36,711 nucleotides of DNA from Acidobacteriota bacterium (GCA_018001935.1 JAGNHB010000057.1:1-36711), one strand, 5' to 3'. Counted from the stretch's first letter, positions 24,021 to 33,652 are shown. Made by a program: numbers and translations. Notes: generated from the letters alone by a model not told the origin.

Positions 24021-27000
24021 TCAGGGGATCGACTGCCCCGGGAAGAAGACCAGGCGATTGTTGTCCTGCGACATGGCCAGCAGGTCGGCGATCATGATCC
24101 CCGAGGGGATTTCCACCGTCAACCAGGCGACGTCGGCGACCGATCCCGGGAACAGGTCGTTGAGGGTCATGAACAGCCGCATCCGGGCCGCGACGGGCTG
24201 GCTGTAGACGCCCACCACCGTGCCGTTGGGACGGTAGCCCGTGACGGTGACGGTCACGGTGGCGGTCCCGAGGTTGTAGGACTTGAGGACGGTGTTCCAC
24301 CCCGCCCCCGCGAACAGGGCCGGGAAACAGGCCTTGCGGGAGGGGAACCGGGGGGCGTTCAACCCGTCGAAGCGGAAGTTCCCGGAGCGGGAGAGGACCA
24401 GTTCGAACCCCGAGAGGCGGCCGTCGGCGGTGACCCTCATCCAGGAGGCGAAGGCGTTGGGGGGCATTCCCGCGGCCGCCCAGACCTCGCGGGTGACCTG
24501 CTGGAAGGGCGCCACCGCCCAGTCGGCGCCGCCGATCCGGTTCCCCGAGACGTCGTAGAGGTCCGTGGTGGCCGTCATGGGGGCCGTGCCCAGGTTGGAG
24601 AAGGTCACTCCCGTGTAGTAATCGAAGTTCCCGAGGATCTCGGGGTAGTAGATCGTCTCGGAGGCGGCCGCCGCCATCGGCTCGGGGGCCGTGCCGTCGC
24701 CTTTCGCGGCGGCGAGCGCCAGGGAGACGGCGGGGAGCCCGGCCACGCCCATCTCGCCCCACTTGCCGAAGAGTTCGAAACCGGCGAGACGGCGGTCGGA
24801 CGTCACCCGCACGAGACGAATGGTGTTGGGGTCCGCCACCCCGGGGAAGGCCTGGTCCACCAGGCGGACGTACTTCCCGTAGCCGGCCAGCGTCTCGTCG
24901 CGCTCGGACAGCTTGACCCCGTTCTCGTCGTAGGCTTCCAGGTGCAGGGCAGCCTCGGCGGCTTCCAGGTTCACCACGGTGAGCCCCGTGTAGAAGCTGC
25001 CACCCGCCGCGGCCGAGATGTAAACGTAGGGGAAGACCAGCTCCACGCCCGCGGAGGCGTTCATGGGCATGGCGGTCAGGGCCAGGCCGTCGGTGGTGCC
25101 GAAGTCCAGGGTGCCCTGGAGAAAGCCGTCGGAACCCACTTCCACCCAGAGGTCCTGGGCGAGGGTCGCCGGGGTGAAGAGGTCTTCGGCGGTGGCGTCG
25201 AGGTGCCCCTTGGCCTCGAGGGCCGGCAGGCTCACCGTTTCCAGGAGCTGCCCGGCGGCGCTGTAGGCCCGGAGCTGGGCCGAGGCGGCCGTGGTCCCGG
25301 GGTTGACGAGGCTCAGCCGGGTGGACCACAGGGTCGACCCCACCACGTGGGCGGCCACGAGGTGGTTCAGGCGGGTGAAGGTCAGCACCCCGAGGGAGTC
25401 GGTGGCGGCGTAGACCCGGGCCGGGTCCGTCGGGTGGAAGGCCAGGCGGTTGACCACGGGGACGGAGTCGGCGGGGAAGCCCTCGTTGCAGGGGGCCCAG
25501 CGGGTGCCGCTGTCGAGGCTCCGGTACACCCCGAAGTTGGTGGCGGCGTAGACGAGGTTCGGGTAATCCGGGTCGTAGAGGATGTGGTTGACGATGACCG
25601 ATTCGGGCAGCCCCTGGTAGCAGCCGGTCCAGGAAGCCCCGCTGTTGGTGGTCCGAAAGATGCCGGATCCCCGGGTCCCGATCAGGACGGTTCCGGACTG
25701 GGTGGGGTGGTGGGCCAGGGTCGAGACGAAAAGCCAGTCGATGCCGGTGGATACGCTGGTCCAGGTGGTCCCTCCGTCGGCGGTCCGGAAAACCCCGTAG
25801 GAATCCTGGGCCAGGTAGGCGATGGCGGGGTTGGCGGGGTCCACCACCACCTGCCGGGACGGCGCCTGGTCGGTGAGCCCGGCGGACGCATCCGTCCACG
25901 TGGCGCCGCCGTCCGTGCTTCGGAAGACCCTTCCGATCCCCGCGGGGGCGTAGATCACCTGCGGGTCGGAGGGCGCCCGGGCCAGGCCGGCCACGTCCAG
26001 GACCGTCAGGCCCGTGTTGGAAGCACTCCAGGTATTCCCGCCGTTGATGCTTCGGAACACCCCCTCGCCGGCGGTCCCGGCCAGGAGGGTCGATGGGCTG
26101 GAGGGGTCCACGAGGATCTCGCTGACCCAGGGGCCCGTTCCGGGTTGGGGCAGTTCGGTCCAGGAAAGGCCGCTCTCCTCTTTCCGGTAAAGCCGGTGGG
26201 AACCGGAGGTGTACACGGTCGGGGAGGGGGTCGGGGCGACCGCCAGGGCCCAGAGGTCCAGGGCCGTCAGGCCGCTGTTCACCGGCGTCCAGCTTTCCCC
26301 CTGGTTGGTGGAGAGAAAAGCCCCCTCGCCGGACAGGCCCCCGAGGTAGAAGCGGGAGGCGACGGTCGGGTGGCCGAGGACGGAAAAGAAGGTCCCGCCG
26401 GCCAGCGACCCGCCGAGGGGGGTCCAGGTGTCGCCCCCGTTCGTGGTCCGGTACGCCCCCTTGCCGCCCCCGGCCGCCACCAGGACGCCCGACTGGGAAC
26501 GGTCCGCATCGACGGACCACAGGGTGCTCCCGTCCAGGCCCGTGCTGGCGATCTCCCAGGTGTCCCCCGCGTTGACGCTGCGATAGACCCCCTGCCCGTA
26601 GATCCCGGCCCAGAGGCGGGCGGCGTCGTTGGGGTCCTGCACGAGGGCGCGGACGGAGCCCGACGGCAGGGCCCCCAGCGGCGTGAAGGTGACGCCGCCG
26701 TCGTCGCTGCGGAACGTGCCGGCGGAGGAGGTGCCGACGTAGACCCGCGACGGGTTGGTGGGGTGGAAGGCCATGGACCGGGCGTTGGCGACCTGCCCCG
26801 CCCCGACGGGGGCCCAGGTGGCCCCGTTGTCCGCGGAGCGGAAGAAGCCCGACCCGTCGATGCCGGCGAAGACGATCCCGGGAGACCGCGGGTGGGTGCA
26901 GACGAGGGAGGCCCAGGTGCCCGTGAGGCCCTCGGTACACCGGGCCCAGGTCGCGCCGCCGTCTAACGACCGGAAGATGCCGCCGTAGTAGGCGGCGGCG

Positions 27001-27293
27001 AAGACGATGCCCGCATTCGACGGGTGGACGCTCAGGCTGTAGATGTTCCGGGATGCGAGGCCGCGGTTGACCGGGGCCCAGTTCCCCCCGCCGGTCAGGC
27101 TCCGGTAGACGCCGAACGGCGTTCCCGCGTAGATCGTGTCCGGCGCCGCGGGGGAGACGGCGAAGCAGCGGATCGAGCCGCCGAGCGGCCCGTCCAGGGA
27201 GGTCCAGGTGTCGGGGCCTGCCGGGGTGTCGGACGCGGCGAAGAGCAGGAGGGCGGCGGTCAGAAGTAAAAACCGGTGAGACAGGGAATTCAT
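24021..27293 (-). CDS. Exported Asp-box (sortilin/BNR-like) propeller fused to the shared module
   Basis: A 1090-residue protein with a signal peptide (MNSLSHRFLLLTAALLLFAAS). Residues about 30-640 hold 13 Asp-box units (for example SLDGGATWAR, TTNGGDTWTP, STDGGATWTD) spaced about 45 residues apart, with IYAGT-type strands, as in VPS10/sortilin and sialidase-like propellers. Residues about 643-1090 are the module shared with the preceding gene (LVAAHVVGSTLWSTRLSL, GTLDFGTTDGLALTAMPM, YYTGVTFSNLGTAP, VTREVWAAAG). It is probably cell-surface or secreted and binding rather than enzymatic. AAAGGAG precedes the ATG at 27293; an in-frame upstream start lacks a signal peptide. It is divergent from the metalloprotease. 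Confidence 0.87.
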   Translation of the reverse strand: MNSLSHRFLLLTAALLLFAASDTPAGPDTWTSLDGPLGGSIRCFAVSPAAPDTIYAGTPFGVYRSLTGGGNWAPVNRGLASRNIYSLSVHPSNAGIVFAAAYYGGIFRSLDGGATWARCTEGLTGTWASLVCTHPRSPGIVFAGIDGSGFFRSADNGATWAPVGAGQVANARSMAFHPTNPSRVYVGTSSAGTFRSDDGGVTFTPLGALPSGSVRALVQDPNDAARLWAGIYGQGVYRSVNAGDTWEIASTGLDGSTLWSVDADRSQSGVLVAAGGGKGAYRTTNGGDTWTPLGGSLAGGTFFSVLGHPTVASRFYLGGLSGEGAFLSTNQGESWTPVNSGLTALDLWALAVAPTPSPTVYTSGSHRLYRKEESGLSWTELPQPGTGPWVSEILVDPSSPSTLLAGTAGEGVFRSINGGNTWSASNTGLTVLDVAGLARAPSDPQVIYAPAGIGRVFRSTDGGATWTDASAGLTDQAPSRQVVVDPANPAIAYLAQDSYGVFRTADGGTTWTSVSTGIDWLFVSTLAHHPTQSGTVLIGTRGSGIFRTTNSGASWTGCYQGLPESVIVNHILYDPDYPNLVYAATNFGVYRSLDSGTRWAPCNEGFPADSVPVVNRLAFHPTDPARVYAATDSLGVLTFTRLNHLVAAHVVGSTLWSTRLSLVNPGTTAASAQLRAYSAAGQLLETVSLPALEAKGHLDATAEDLFTPATLAQDLWVEVGSDGFLQGTLDFGTTDGLALTAMPMNASAGVELVFPYVYISAAAGGSFYTGLTVVNLEAAEAALHLEAYDENGVKLSERDETLAGYGKYVRLVDQAFPGVADPNTIRLVRVTSDRRLAGFELFGKWGEMGVAGLPAVSLALAAAKGDGTAPEPMAAAASETIYYPEILGNFDYYTGVTFSNLGTAPMTATTDLYDVSGNRIGGADWAVAPFQQVTREVWAAAGMPPNAFASWMRVTADGRLSGFELVLSRSGNFRFDGLNAPRFPSRKACFPALFAGAGWNTVLKSYNLGTATVTVTVTGYRPNGTVVGVYSQPVAARMRLFMTLNDLFPGSVADVAWLTVEIPSGIMIADLLAMSQDNNRLVFFPGQSIP

Positions 27294-27331
27294 GGGGCTC
27301 CTTTCATCCTTGCGAACGGTTATCCTTTGAA

Positions 27332-27361
27332 AGCCTAGCAGATCACCCTCGGGAAGGTCAA
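27332..27361 (-). promoter_or_regulatory. Candidate promoter for propeller gene
   Basis: On the minus strand TTGACC (27361-27356), an 18-nt spacer and TAGGCT (27337-27332). Confidence 0.45.
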
Positions 27362-27400
27362 GACTTCCCGGCCCTCGCCCGGGCTCCCTGTCGGGAAAGG

Positions 27401-27416
27401 TGTGATCCACGTCACA
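27401..27416. promoter_or_regulatory. CRP/FNR-family type operator
   Basis: TGTGATCCACGTCACA has perfect TGTGA and TCACA half-sites with a 6-nt spacer, the CRP consensus arrangement. Its centre lies about 83 nt upstream of the start point expected from the minus-strand promoter at 27332-27361, a spacing compatible with class I activation. Which regulator binds is unknown. Confidence 0.55.
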
Positions 27417-27654
27417 GGGAAGGGGGGCGCCGCCCGAATCCCGGGGTTCGCGCCCCCGGCGGGTGGGCCCAAGGCCGCGTCCGCCGGGGGCGAAGACCGG
27501 TGCGGTGCCCCCGGCCCGGTCACGCCGCGGCAGGTGGTCGCTGGCGGTGAAACCCTGCGGGAACGACGGGCGGCCGATGGGGGAGACCTGGCCCTTGACT
27601 TCCCTGCCGGATGGAACTAAGCTTCCCCCAGGTTCTGCGGGCGGGAGGTTCCGG

Positions 27655-30351
27655 ATGCATGTCTCGAACGCGCAGCGGTTTCTTCTCCCCGCCGTTCTGG
27701 CGCTGGCGGCCGTCCAGGCGCTGCCCGGCGCCGCGCCGTTGCGCGATTCGTTCCACGACGATCACCGGGGGACCCCCCGGCTTCTCTTCAACCCGGCCGT
27801 GCAGCCCGAGCCGGTTTTTTCGCCGGGGGAAACCGCGGAAAACTACCTGCGGGCCTCCGCCGACGTGTTCCGGTTCCCCCCGGACCTGTCCACCCTGAGG
27901 CTGGAACGGGCACGGGAGAGCCTCCTGGGCCGGCACTTTCACTTCCGGCAGACCCTCGGCGGCCTCCCCGTCCTGGGCGGGGAGATCGTCGTCTCGGTAC
28001 GCTTCGGGGACAACCGGGTCTTCCAGGTTTACAACAACACCTACCCGGTGGCCCACCCCGTGGCGCCCCCCGGGGCCCTCATCGGGGTGGAAGGGGCCCT
28101 CGACGCCTCCTGGGAGCACCTTCGCGTACACGGCGACCTGGTGGCGGAGCCCTCGGCGGACCTCTGCTACCTTCCGGAGGAACGCGGGTTCCGCCTCGTC
28201 TACCGGACCTTCGTCGCCACCGAGGCCCCCTTCGGCAGTTGGGAGCACCGGGTGGACGCCGTCACCGGCCGGGTCGTGGGGTATCGCCGCGTGGAGATCG
28301 ACGGCCGGGACTTCCCGCCGTCCCGGGCTGACGGTCTCTCCCGTTTCGAGGGGCCGGTGGTTTCCCGGCGCGAACAGGTGGAACGGTTCCGCCGCCGGGG
28401 CGCCGGGCGTGCCGTGACCGTGACCCCCGCCGCCTTCCCCGTCAGCGGGACGGGCAGGGTCTTCGACCCCGACCCGCGGTCCACCCTTATGGCGGAACCG
28501 GGCGAGCTGACGAGCACGTCCCCGCCCCGGGCGTTCCGGGGGGCGTACGCGGTCCGCCCGCTGCCGGACCTTCAGCGGGATGCCTTCGTTTTCAGGCTGG
28601 AGGGCCCCTGGGTGCGGATCCTGGACTTCCAGTTTCCCCGGATTCCCCCCAGCACCACCGGCGACGGGAGATGGACCGCCGGCCGCGGCGACAGCGCCTT
28701 CAACGACGTCATGGTCTACTACCACCTCGACCGGAACCACCGATACCTGCGCTCCCTGGGCTACACCGACATCCAGGACGGCCCCATCCCGGCCGACAGC
28801 AACGCGACGGAATCCGCCTACAACCCCGTCACAAACCGGCTCACCTTCGGGGTACTGGACGCCGTCGCGGGTGCGGAGGACGCGGATGTCCTCCTGCACG
28901 AGTACTGGCACGCCATCCAGTACGACGTCAACGTTTCCTGGGAGGGGGGTGACACGGGCGCCATGGGGGAGGGTTTCGCGGATTACTGGGCCTGTTCCGG
29001 CGGCTTCTCTTCCCCCAACGGGCCGGTGTTTCACCCCGACTGGGTCTTCCACTGGGACGGACATTCGGCCGACACCTGGGCAGGGCGCGCCCTGGACAAA
29101 CTGTACGCCGAATACGACCCCGCGCACGAGTACCCGGCCCATCTCACCTGGAACGGCGTCAACGGGGACGAACTCTGGGGAACGCCGGTCTGGCAGTCCT
29201 TCCGGACCCTGGTGTCCACGCTTTCCCGCCCGCGCGAGGAGATGGACACCCTCGTGGTCCAGTCCAATTTCGGCATCGGCCCGGCGCCGCGCATGCCCGA
29301 CATGGCCAACGCCCTGGTCGCGACCGCGCGGCTGATGTTCCCCGACGGTCCGCACGCATTCGTCCTGTACGAAAACTTCGTCCGCCACGGCATCCTGACC
29401 GCGCCGCTGAACGCCGGGGCCTGCACCTTGTCGGCCGAGGGCTGTTCCCCCCCGAACGGGGAGGCGGACCCCGGCGAGACGGTGACCTTCGACCTGGAGA
29501 TACGCAACACGGGCGCCTCGGACACGACGAGCCTGGTGGGCACGCTCGAAGCGGCGGGCAACGTGACGAACCCGTCGGGACCGGGCGTTTACGGCACGAT
29601 CCCCGCGGGCGGCTCCGCCACCCGCTCCTTCACGTTTACGGTGAACCCTCTCCTGACCTGCGGCGACCGGATCACCGCCACCCTGAAACTCGTGGACGGC
29701 GCCGCGGCGCACCCGTCCCTCGCCTGGTTCATCCCCTCGGGCGAGGCCCGAACGCGGGCGGCCCAGGACTTCGACGGCGTGACGATCCCGGCGCTTCCCC
29801 CCGGGTGGACCGCCTCGACCCCCGTGGGCCGCAATGCCTGGGCGACGTCCACCGCGGCCGCCCGCTCCGCCCCCAACTCCGCCTTCGTGGCGGACGTCGA
29901 GGACTATGCCGACGCCCGCCTGGATTCCCCCCCGTACCAGGTCACCGCCCCGGGCGAGACGTTCACCTTCCATCACCGGTACCGGTTCAACCCGCTGATG
30001 GCTGCCGGCGGCGTCCTCGAGATCTCCGTGAACGGCGGCGACTTCACGGACATCGAGGCGGCGGGCGGTTCTTTCGTCGAAGGCGGTTACTCCGGGAAAA
30101 TCCCCGTCAGCGACCCCGACAACCCCCTGAGGGGACGACGGGCGTGGAACGACACCCTGACCGGGTTCCGAAGGGTGACGGTGAAACTGCCCGACACGGC
30201 CGTGGGCCGGAGCGTGGTCTTGCGTTTCCGCCAGGGCAGCACGCTGCTCGGGGGGGATCCCGGTTCCGGGTGGTTCATCGACGACCTCCGGTGGCAGAGC
30301 GCCGTTGAGTGCTGTGGTTCCGCGGGGGCCCCCGGCGGGGAGTTCCGATGA
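27655..30351 (+). CDS. Secreted M36/fungalysin-like zinc metalloprotease
   Basis: An 898-residue protein: signal peptide (SNAQRFLLPAVLALAAVQAL), an FTP-like propeptide (about 50-230, with HFHFRQTLGGLPVLGGEIVV), then the gluzincin catalytic domain. The zinc site is HEYWH (His415, Glu416, His419) with the third ligand Glu439 in GAMGEGFADYW, the M36 pattern but with a shorter gap than usual between the second His and the Glu. A CARDB-like domain follows (about 590-690), then a C-terminal jelly-roll domain (about 700-890) ending GWFIDDLRW, both common in secreted proteases. GGGAGG at 27643-27648 fixes the ATG at 27655. It is divergent from the propeller gene. Confidence 0.88.
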   Translation: MHVSNAQRFLLPAVLALAAVQALPGAAPLRDSFHDDHRGTPRLLFNPAVQPEPVFSPGETAENYLRASADVFRFPPDLSTLRLERARESLLGRHFHFRQTLGGLPVLGGEIVVSVRFGDNRVFQVYNNTYPVAHPVAPPGALIGVEGALDASWEHLRVHGDLVAEPSADLCYLPEERGFRLVYRTFVATEAPFGSWEHRVDAVTGRVVGYRRVEIDGRDFPPSRADGLSRFEGPVVSRREQVERFRRRGAGRAVTVTPAAFPVSGTGRVFDPDPRSTLMAEPGELTSTSPPRAFRGAYAVRPLPDLQRDAFVFRLEGPWVRILDFQFPRIPPSTTGDGRWTAGRGDSAFNDVMVYYHLDRNHRYLRSLGYTDIQDGPIPADSNATESAYNPVTNRLTFGVLDAVAGAEDADVLLHEYWHAIQYDVNVSWEGGDTGAMGEGFADYWACSGGFSSPNGPVFHPDWVFHWDGHSADTWAGRALDKLYAEYDPAHEYPAHLTWNGVNGDELWGTPVWQSFRTLVSTLSRPREEMDTLVVQSNFGIGPAPRMPDMANALVATARLMFPDGPHAFVLYENFVRHGILTAPLNAGACTLSAEGCSPPNGEADPGETVTFDLEIRNTGASDTTSLVGTLEAAGNVTNPSGPGVYGTIPAGGSATRSFTFTVNPLLTCGDRITATLKLVDGAAAHPSLAWFIPSGEARTRAAQDFDGVTIPALPPGWTASTPVGRNAWATSTAAARSAPNSAFVADVEDYADARLDSPPYQVTAPGETFTFHHRYRFNPLMAAGGVLEISVNGGDFTDIEAAGGSFVEGGYSGKIPVSDPDNPLRGRRAWNDTLTGFRRVTVKLPDTAVGRSVVLRFRQGSTLLGGDPGSGWFIDDLRWQSAVECCGSAGAPGGEFR

Positions 30352-30473
30352 TCCCGTGCGGGGTCTGGTGACGCCCGCCCGCGCCTTTCGGGAGCCCTCG
30401 CGCGTCGCTGCCCGGCGCGGACGGGGCCCGGCTCCCCGGCCGGGCGAAGTGACCTCCGGGGGCGAGATTCCCG

Positions 30474-30502
30474 TTGCCCTGACGAAAAAAATCCAGTAGC
30501 AT
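30474..30502 (+). promoter_or_regulatory. Weak promoter candidate for EamA transporter
   Basis: TTGCCC (30474-30479), a 17-nt spacer and TAGCAT (30497-30502). Confidence 0.35.
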
Positions 30503-30544
30503 CATTTGTTTTTACCGGGTCGACCCTTTCTCGGAGTGGTGTGG

Positions 30545-31426
30545 ATGGGTGAGTTCTTTGCGCTGCTGACGGCCCTGATCTGGTCGGCGGCGGTCATCCT
30601 GATCAAGCGGTCCGGGGAGACCATGTCTCCCTTCGCCCTGAACTTTTTCCGGGTGGTGACGTCGCTGTGCCTCTTCGTCCCCACCCTGTTCCTCTTCGGG
30701 GAAACGCCCTGGCAGAGGGCCCCGCTCTCGGATTACCTGACCCTCTTCGCGAGCGGGGTCATCGCCATCTTCGTCTCGGACACCCTTTTCCACCACAGTC
30801 TCAACATCGTGGGGGCGGGGCTTTCCGCCATCGTGGACTGCCTCTACGCCCCGCTCACCGTCCTGGCCGCCTGGGTGCTGCTGGGCGAGCGCCTCGGCCC
30901 GCTGCAGCTGGTGGGCCTGGCCCTGGTCACGGGCGGCGTGGTCTGTGCCGCGGGGCACGAGCCCCCGCGGGGGGTCCCGGCGAAGCGGCTCGTCGCCGGG
31001 GTCGTCTGGGGGGTGGCGGCCATGGTGATGCTGGCCATCGGGATCACCATCGCCAAGCCGGTGCTGAACAAGCCGGGGACCTCGGTGATGTGGGCCACCA
31101 CCGTCCGGCAGATCGGCTGCCTCCTCGTCATGGTCCCCGCGGCGCTGCTCTCGCCGCGACGCCGGTCGTATTTCCGGGTGTTCAGGCCCAGCCCCGCCTG
31201 GAAGCACTCCATCCCCGGCGCGATCCTGGGGTCCTACCTCGCCCTGATGTGCTGGATCGCCGGCATGAAGTACGCCAAGGTGGGGGTGGCCGCCATCCTG
31301 AACCAGTCCAGCACCATTTACATCCTGGTCTTCGCGGCCCTGTTCCTGAAGGAGAAATTCACCCTGCGCAAGGCCGTCGCCTGTGCCGTGGCCCTGGCGG
31401 GGCTCGTGCTCGTCACCGTCGCCTGA
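30545..31426 (+). CDS. EamA-family (DMT) transporter
   Basis: A 293-residue membrane protein with about ten TM segments arranged as two EamA repeats (about 3-137 and 155-292). Family features include the N-terminal ALIWSAAVILIKRSGE, an end-of-repeat LLGERLGPLQLVGLALVTGGV and the second-repeat LFLKEKFTLRKAVACAVALAG. Such proteins export or import small metabolites across the inner membrane; the substrate is not predictable. The ATG at 30545 is chosen; a TTG 39 nt upstream is possible. The gene stands alone. Confidence 0.88.
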   Translation: MGEFFALLTALIWSAAVILIKRSGETMSPFALNFFRVVTSLCLFVPTLFLFGETPWQRAPLSDYLTLFASGVIAIFVSDTLFHHSLNIVGAGLSAIVDCLYAPLTVLAAWVLLGERLGPLQLVGLALVTGGVVCAAGHEPPRGVPAKRLVAGVVWGVAAMVMLAIGITIAKPVLNKPGTSVMWATTVRQIGCLLVMVPAALLSPRRRSYFRVFRPSPAWKHSIPGAILGSYLALMCWIAGMKYAKVGVAAILNQSSTIYILVFAALFLKEKFTLRKAVACAVALAGLVLVTVA

Positions 31427-31603
31427 CGGCGGCCCCCGGGGGTTCCGCCGGCCCGGGAGCGGGGGGCCGGGGCGCACCGGCCGGGGCCGGCGTCAGGGGG
31501 GAAGGGGGATTCCTCCCAGTCGAACGGTGATTTGTCCGTCTGTGTTTCACCGTGCGGCCACGGTATGGTAGCTTCGATGGAATTCCTGGAAACGGAGGGG
31601 AAG

Positions 31604-33652
31604 ATGAACGTCAAGGTCCGAAACGTTTGGCCGGTGGTGCTGACCCTGGTTCTCGGGGGCTCTCTGCCCGGGCAGACCCGGTACCCCAGGGAGTGGAACG
31701 TCGGCCCGGTGACGCAGGCCGTGGCGGACCACGTCCGGGCGATCGTCGCCGACGGGTCCGCCCTCGGGCGGCAGCCGAAGCGCGTGATCAAGGTGGGCGA
31801 CTCCATCACCTGCAACGGGAGCTTCATGGGGCAGCTCAAGACGCCGGACTACGACCCGGACGTTCACTACGGCTGGGACTGGGTGCGGGACCTGGGGACC
31901 TACGCGTTTTTACGGGACGCGGCGGACTGGTTCACGGAGGTGACCGTGCCGGGGACGTCCAACATCCCGGACGCGCAGGCGGGGGGGGAGACCTTCCCGG
32001 TGAAGAGCCTCGACCGGGTCAGCCTGGCGGCCAAGGTGGGGGAGTCGGCCGCGTGGGCCGTCACCGGCAGCCCGAACCCCCTGCAGCAGGAGATCGACGC
32101 CCTCAGCCCCCAGTTCGCCCTGGTCCAGTTCGGGGGGAACGACGTGGGGGGCTACGGGAACGATGCCGACGTGCTGGACTGGGCCGTGGACAACCAGATC
32201 ACGATCGTGGACCAGTGCATCGCCCAGGGCGTGGTCCCCGTCCTGGCGGCCATGTGCCCGCGCGCCGACAGCCCGCAGCGGCTCTACCGGTCCTGCCTGC
32301 TCTCCAACGCCGTCCGGGCGCTGGCTGCGGGGCGCAACATCCCGTTCCTGAACAATTACCGCGGCCTCATGCCCCTGGCTGACCACGGCCTGGGCGGCGA
32401 CGGCATCCACCCCGTGGCCTACGGCTACAACCGGGGCTGCTTTCTGACGCCCGAGGGCCTCCCCTACGGGCACAACATGCGCAACCTCCTGACGTTGAAA
32501 GCCCTGGACAAGGCCTGGCGGGTGGCGACCCAGGGGGTGGCGTACACCGACCCCCCCACCGGACCGCTTGCGGGGACGGGGACCGAGGGCGACCCTTTCC
32601 GGGTCGACGAACTGGCCTTCTCCGACCTGCGAACCACCAGCCCGGGAACCCTCGCGTACCGGTATCGGCTGGACCTCCACCGCCCCCTGACCCTCGCGGC
32701 CATGGTTTTCGACCACGGCGCCGCCGACGTCGACCTCACCCTCATGGACGCGTTCGGGACCGTCCTGGCCGCCCACGGGAATTCCATCGAGCAGGCCCTC
32801 GCCGTCGGGACCTACACCGTGACGGTCTCCACGGCGGGCGCGAACCCCGCCTATGCCGGGGAGTACGTCCTGGTGCTGGCCGACCGCAACGACGCCGGGT
32901 ACCCCGTGGACTTCCCCTTCGACCTCAATACCGACGGGCGTCTCGACCTCCTCTGGCGCAACCGGACCACCGGCGACAATGCCGTCTGGACGATGAACGG
33001 GAACGCGATCCTTCGGAGCGACCCGCTGATGCCGGTCGGGACCGCCTGGTCAATCGCCGCCACCGGCGACTTCAACGGGGACGGCAAGGCCGACCTGTTC
33101 TGGCGGAACACCACCACGGGCGACAACTCGCTCTGGACGATGGACGGGACCGCGGTGACCGAATCGGTGGCCCTGGCGCCGGTGCCGGTGACCTGGGAAC
33201 TCGCCGCGGCCGCCGACTTCGACCGGGACGGCCGGCTCGACCTGCTGTGGCGCAGCACGGCTACCGGCGACAACGTGGTCTGGTACCTGGACGGGGTGGC
33301 CGTGACCGGGTCCGTCCTGCTGGCGCCCGTCCCCGTGACCTGGGCGATCGCGGCGACCGGGGACTTCGACCGGGACGGCAAGACGGACCTGTTCTGGCGG
33401 AACACCACGACGGGCGACAACGTGGTCTGGTACCTGGACGGGGTGGCCGTGACCGCCGACGAGCCCCTGCCGCCGGTTCCCCCGGCCTGGAAACTGGCAA
33501 CCGCCGGCGACTTCGACGACGACGACCGGGTCGACCTGCTGTGGCGGCACACCACTACCGGCGACAACGTGATCTGGTACCTCGACGGCGTGGCCGTGAC
33601 GTCCACCGCGCTGATCATGCCGGTCCCCCCGGCGTGGGAGGTGTGTAATTAG
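31604..33652 (+). CDS. Secreted SGNH/GDSL hydrolase with PPC-like and FG-GAP repeat domains
   Basis: A 682-residue protein with a signal peptide (VRNVWPVVLTLVLGGSLPG). The SGNH hydrolase domain (about 25-310) shows block I VGDSIT with Ser67, GGND with Asn179 and DGIHPVAYG with Asp266 and His269. A PPC-like beta domain follows (about 330-435). Then come five FG-GAP/VCBS-like repeats of about 49 residues (DFNGDGKADLFWRNTTTGDN) with Asp-rich calcium-type loops. Two repeats share 42 identical bases (33266-33307 and 33413-33454), so they duplicated recently or are kept alike by conversion. A probable esterase on extracellular carbohydrate or lipid esters. GGAGGGG precedes the ATG at 31604. Confidence 0.87.
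   Translation: MNVKVRNVWPVVLTLVLGGSLPGQTRYPREWNVGPVTQAVADHVRAIVADGSALGRQPKRVIKVGDSITCNGSFMGQLKTPDYDPDVHYGWDWVRDLGTYAFLRDAADWFTEVTVPGTSNIPDAQAGGETFPVKSLDRVSLAAKVGESAAWAVTGSPNPLQQEIDALSPQFALVQFGGNDVGGYGNDADVLDWAVDNQITIVDQCIAQGVVPVLAAMCPRADSPQRLYRSCLLSNAVRALAAGRNIPFLNNYRGLMPLADHGLGGDGIHPVAYGYNRGCFLTPEGLPYGHNMRNLLTLKALDKAWRVATQGVAYTDPPTGPLAGTGTEGDPFRVDELAFSDLRTTSPGTLAYRYRLDLHRPLTLAAMVFDHGAADVDLTLMDAFGTVLAAHGNSIEQALAVGTYTVTVSTAGANPAYAGEYVLVLADRNDAGYPVDFPFDLNTDGRLDLLWRNRTTGDNAVWTMNGNAILRSDPLMPVGTAWSIAATGDFNGDGKADLFWRNTTTGDNSLWTMDGTAVTESVALAPVPVTWELAAAADFDRDGRLDLLWRSTATGDNVVWYLDGVAVTGSVLLAPVPVTWAIAATGDFDRDGKTDLFWRNTTTGDNVVWYLDGVAVTADEPLPPVPPAWKLATAGDFDDDDRVDLLWRHTTTGDNVIWYLDGVAVTSTALIMPVPPAWEVCN

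Larger units (their letters stand above)
27294..27654. other. 361-nt divergent regulatory region
   Basis: It holds a candidate promoter for the minus-strand propeller gene (27332-27361) and a CRP-type palindrome (27401-27416). On the protease side GGGAGG (27643-27648) is the ribosome site; no convincing promoter was found there. Confidence 0.6.

Noticed and set aside
24942..26966. Long plus-strand open frame opposite the propeller gene
   Set aside because: GC-rich DNA gives long antisense frames. The protein is Gly/Val/Arg-rich with no domain, while the minus strand shows 13 clear Asp-box repeats.
27520..29976. Long minus-strand open frame opposite the metalloprotease
   Set aside because: It is a Gly/Arg/Val-rich shadow frame without a signal or motifs; the plus strand has the zinc site.
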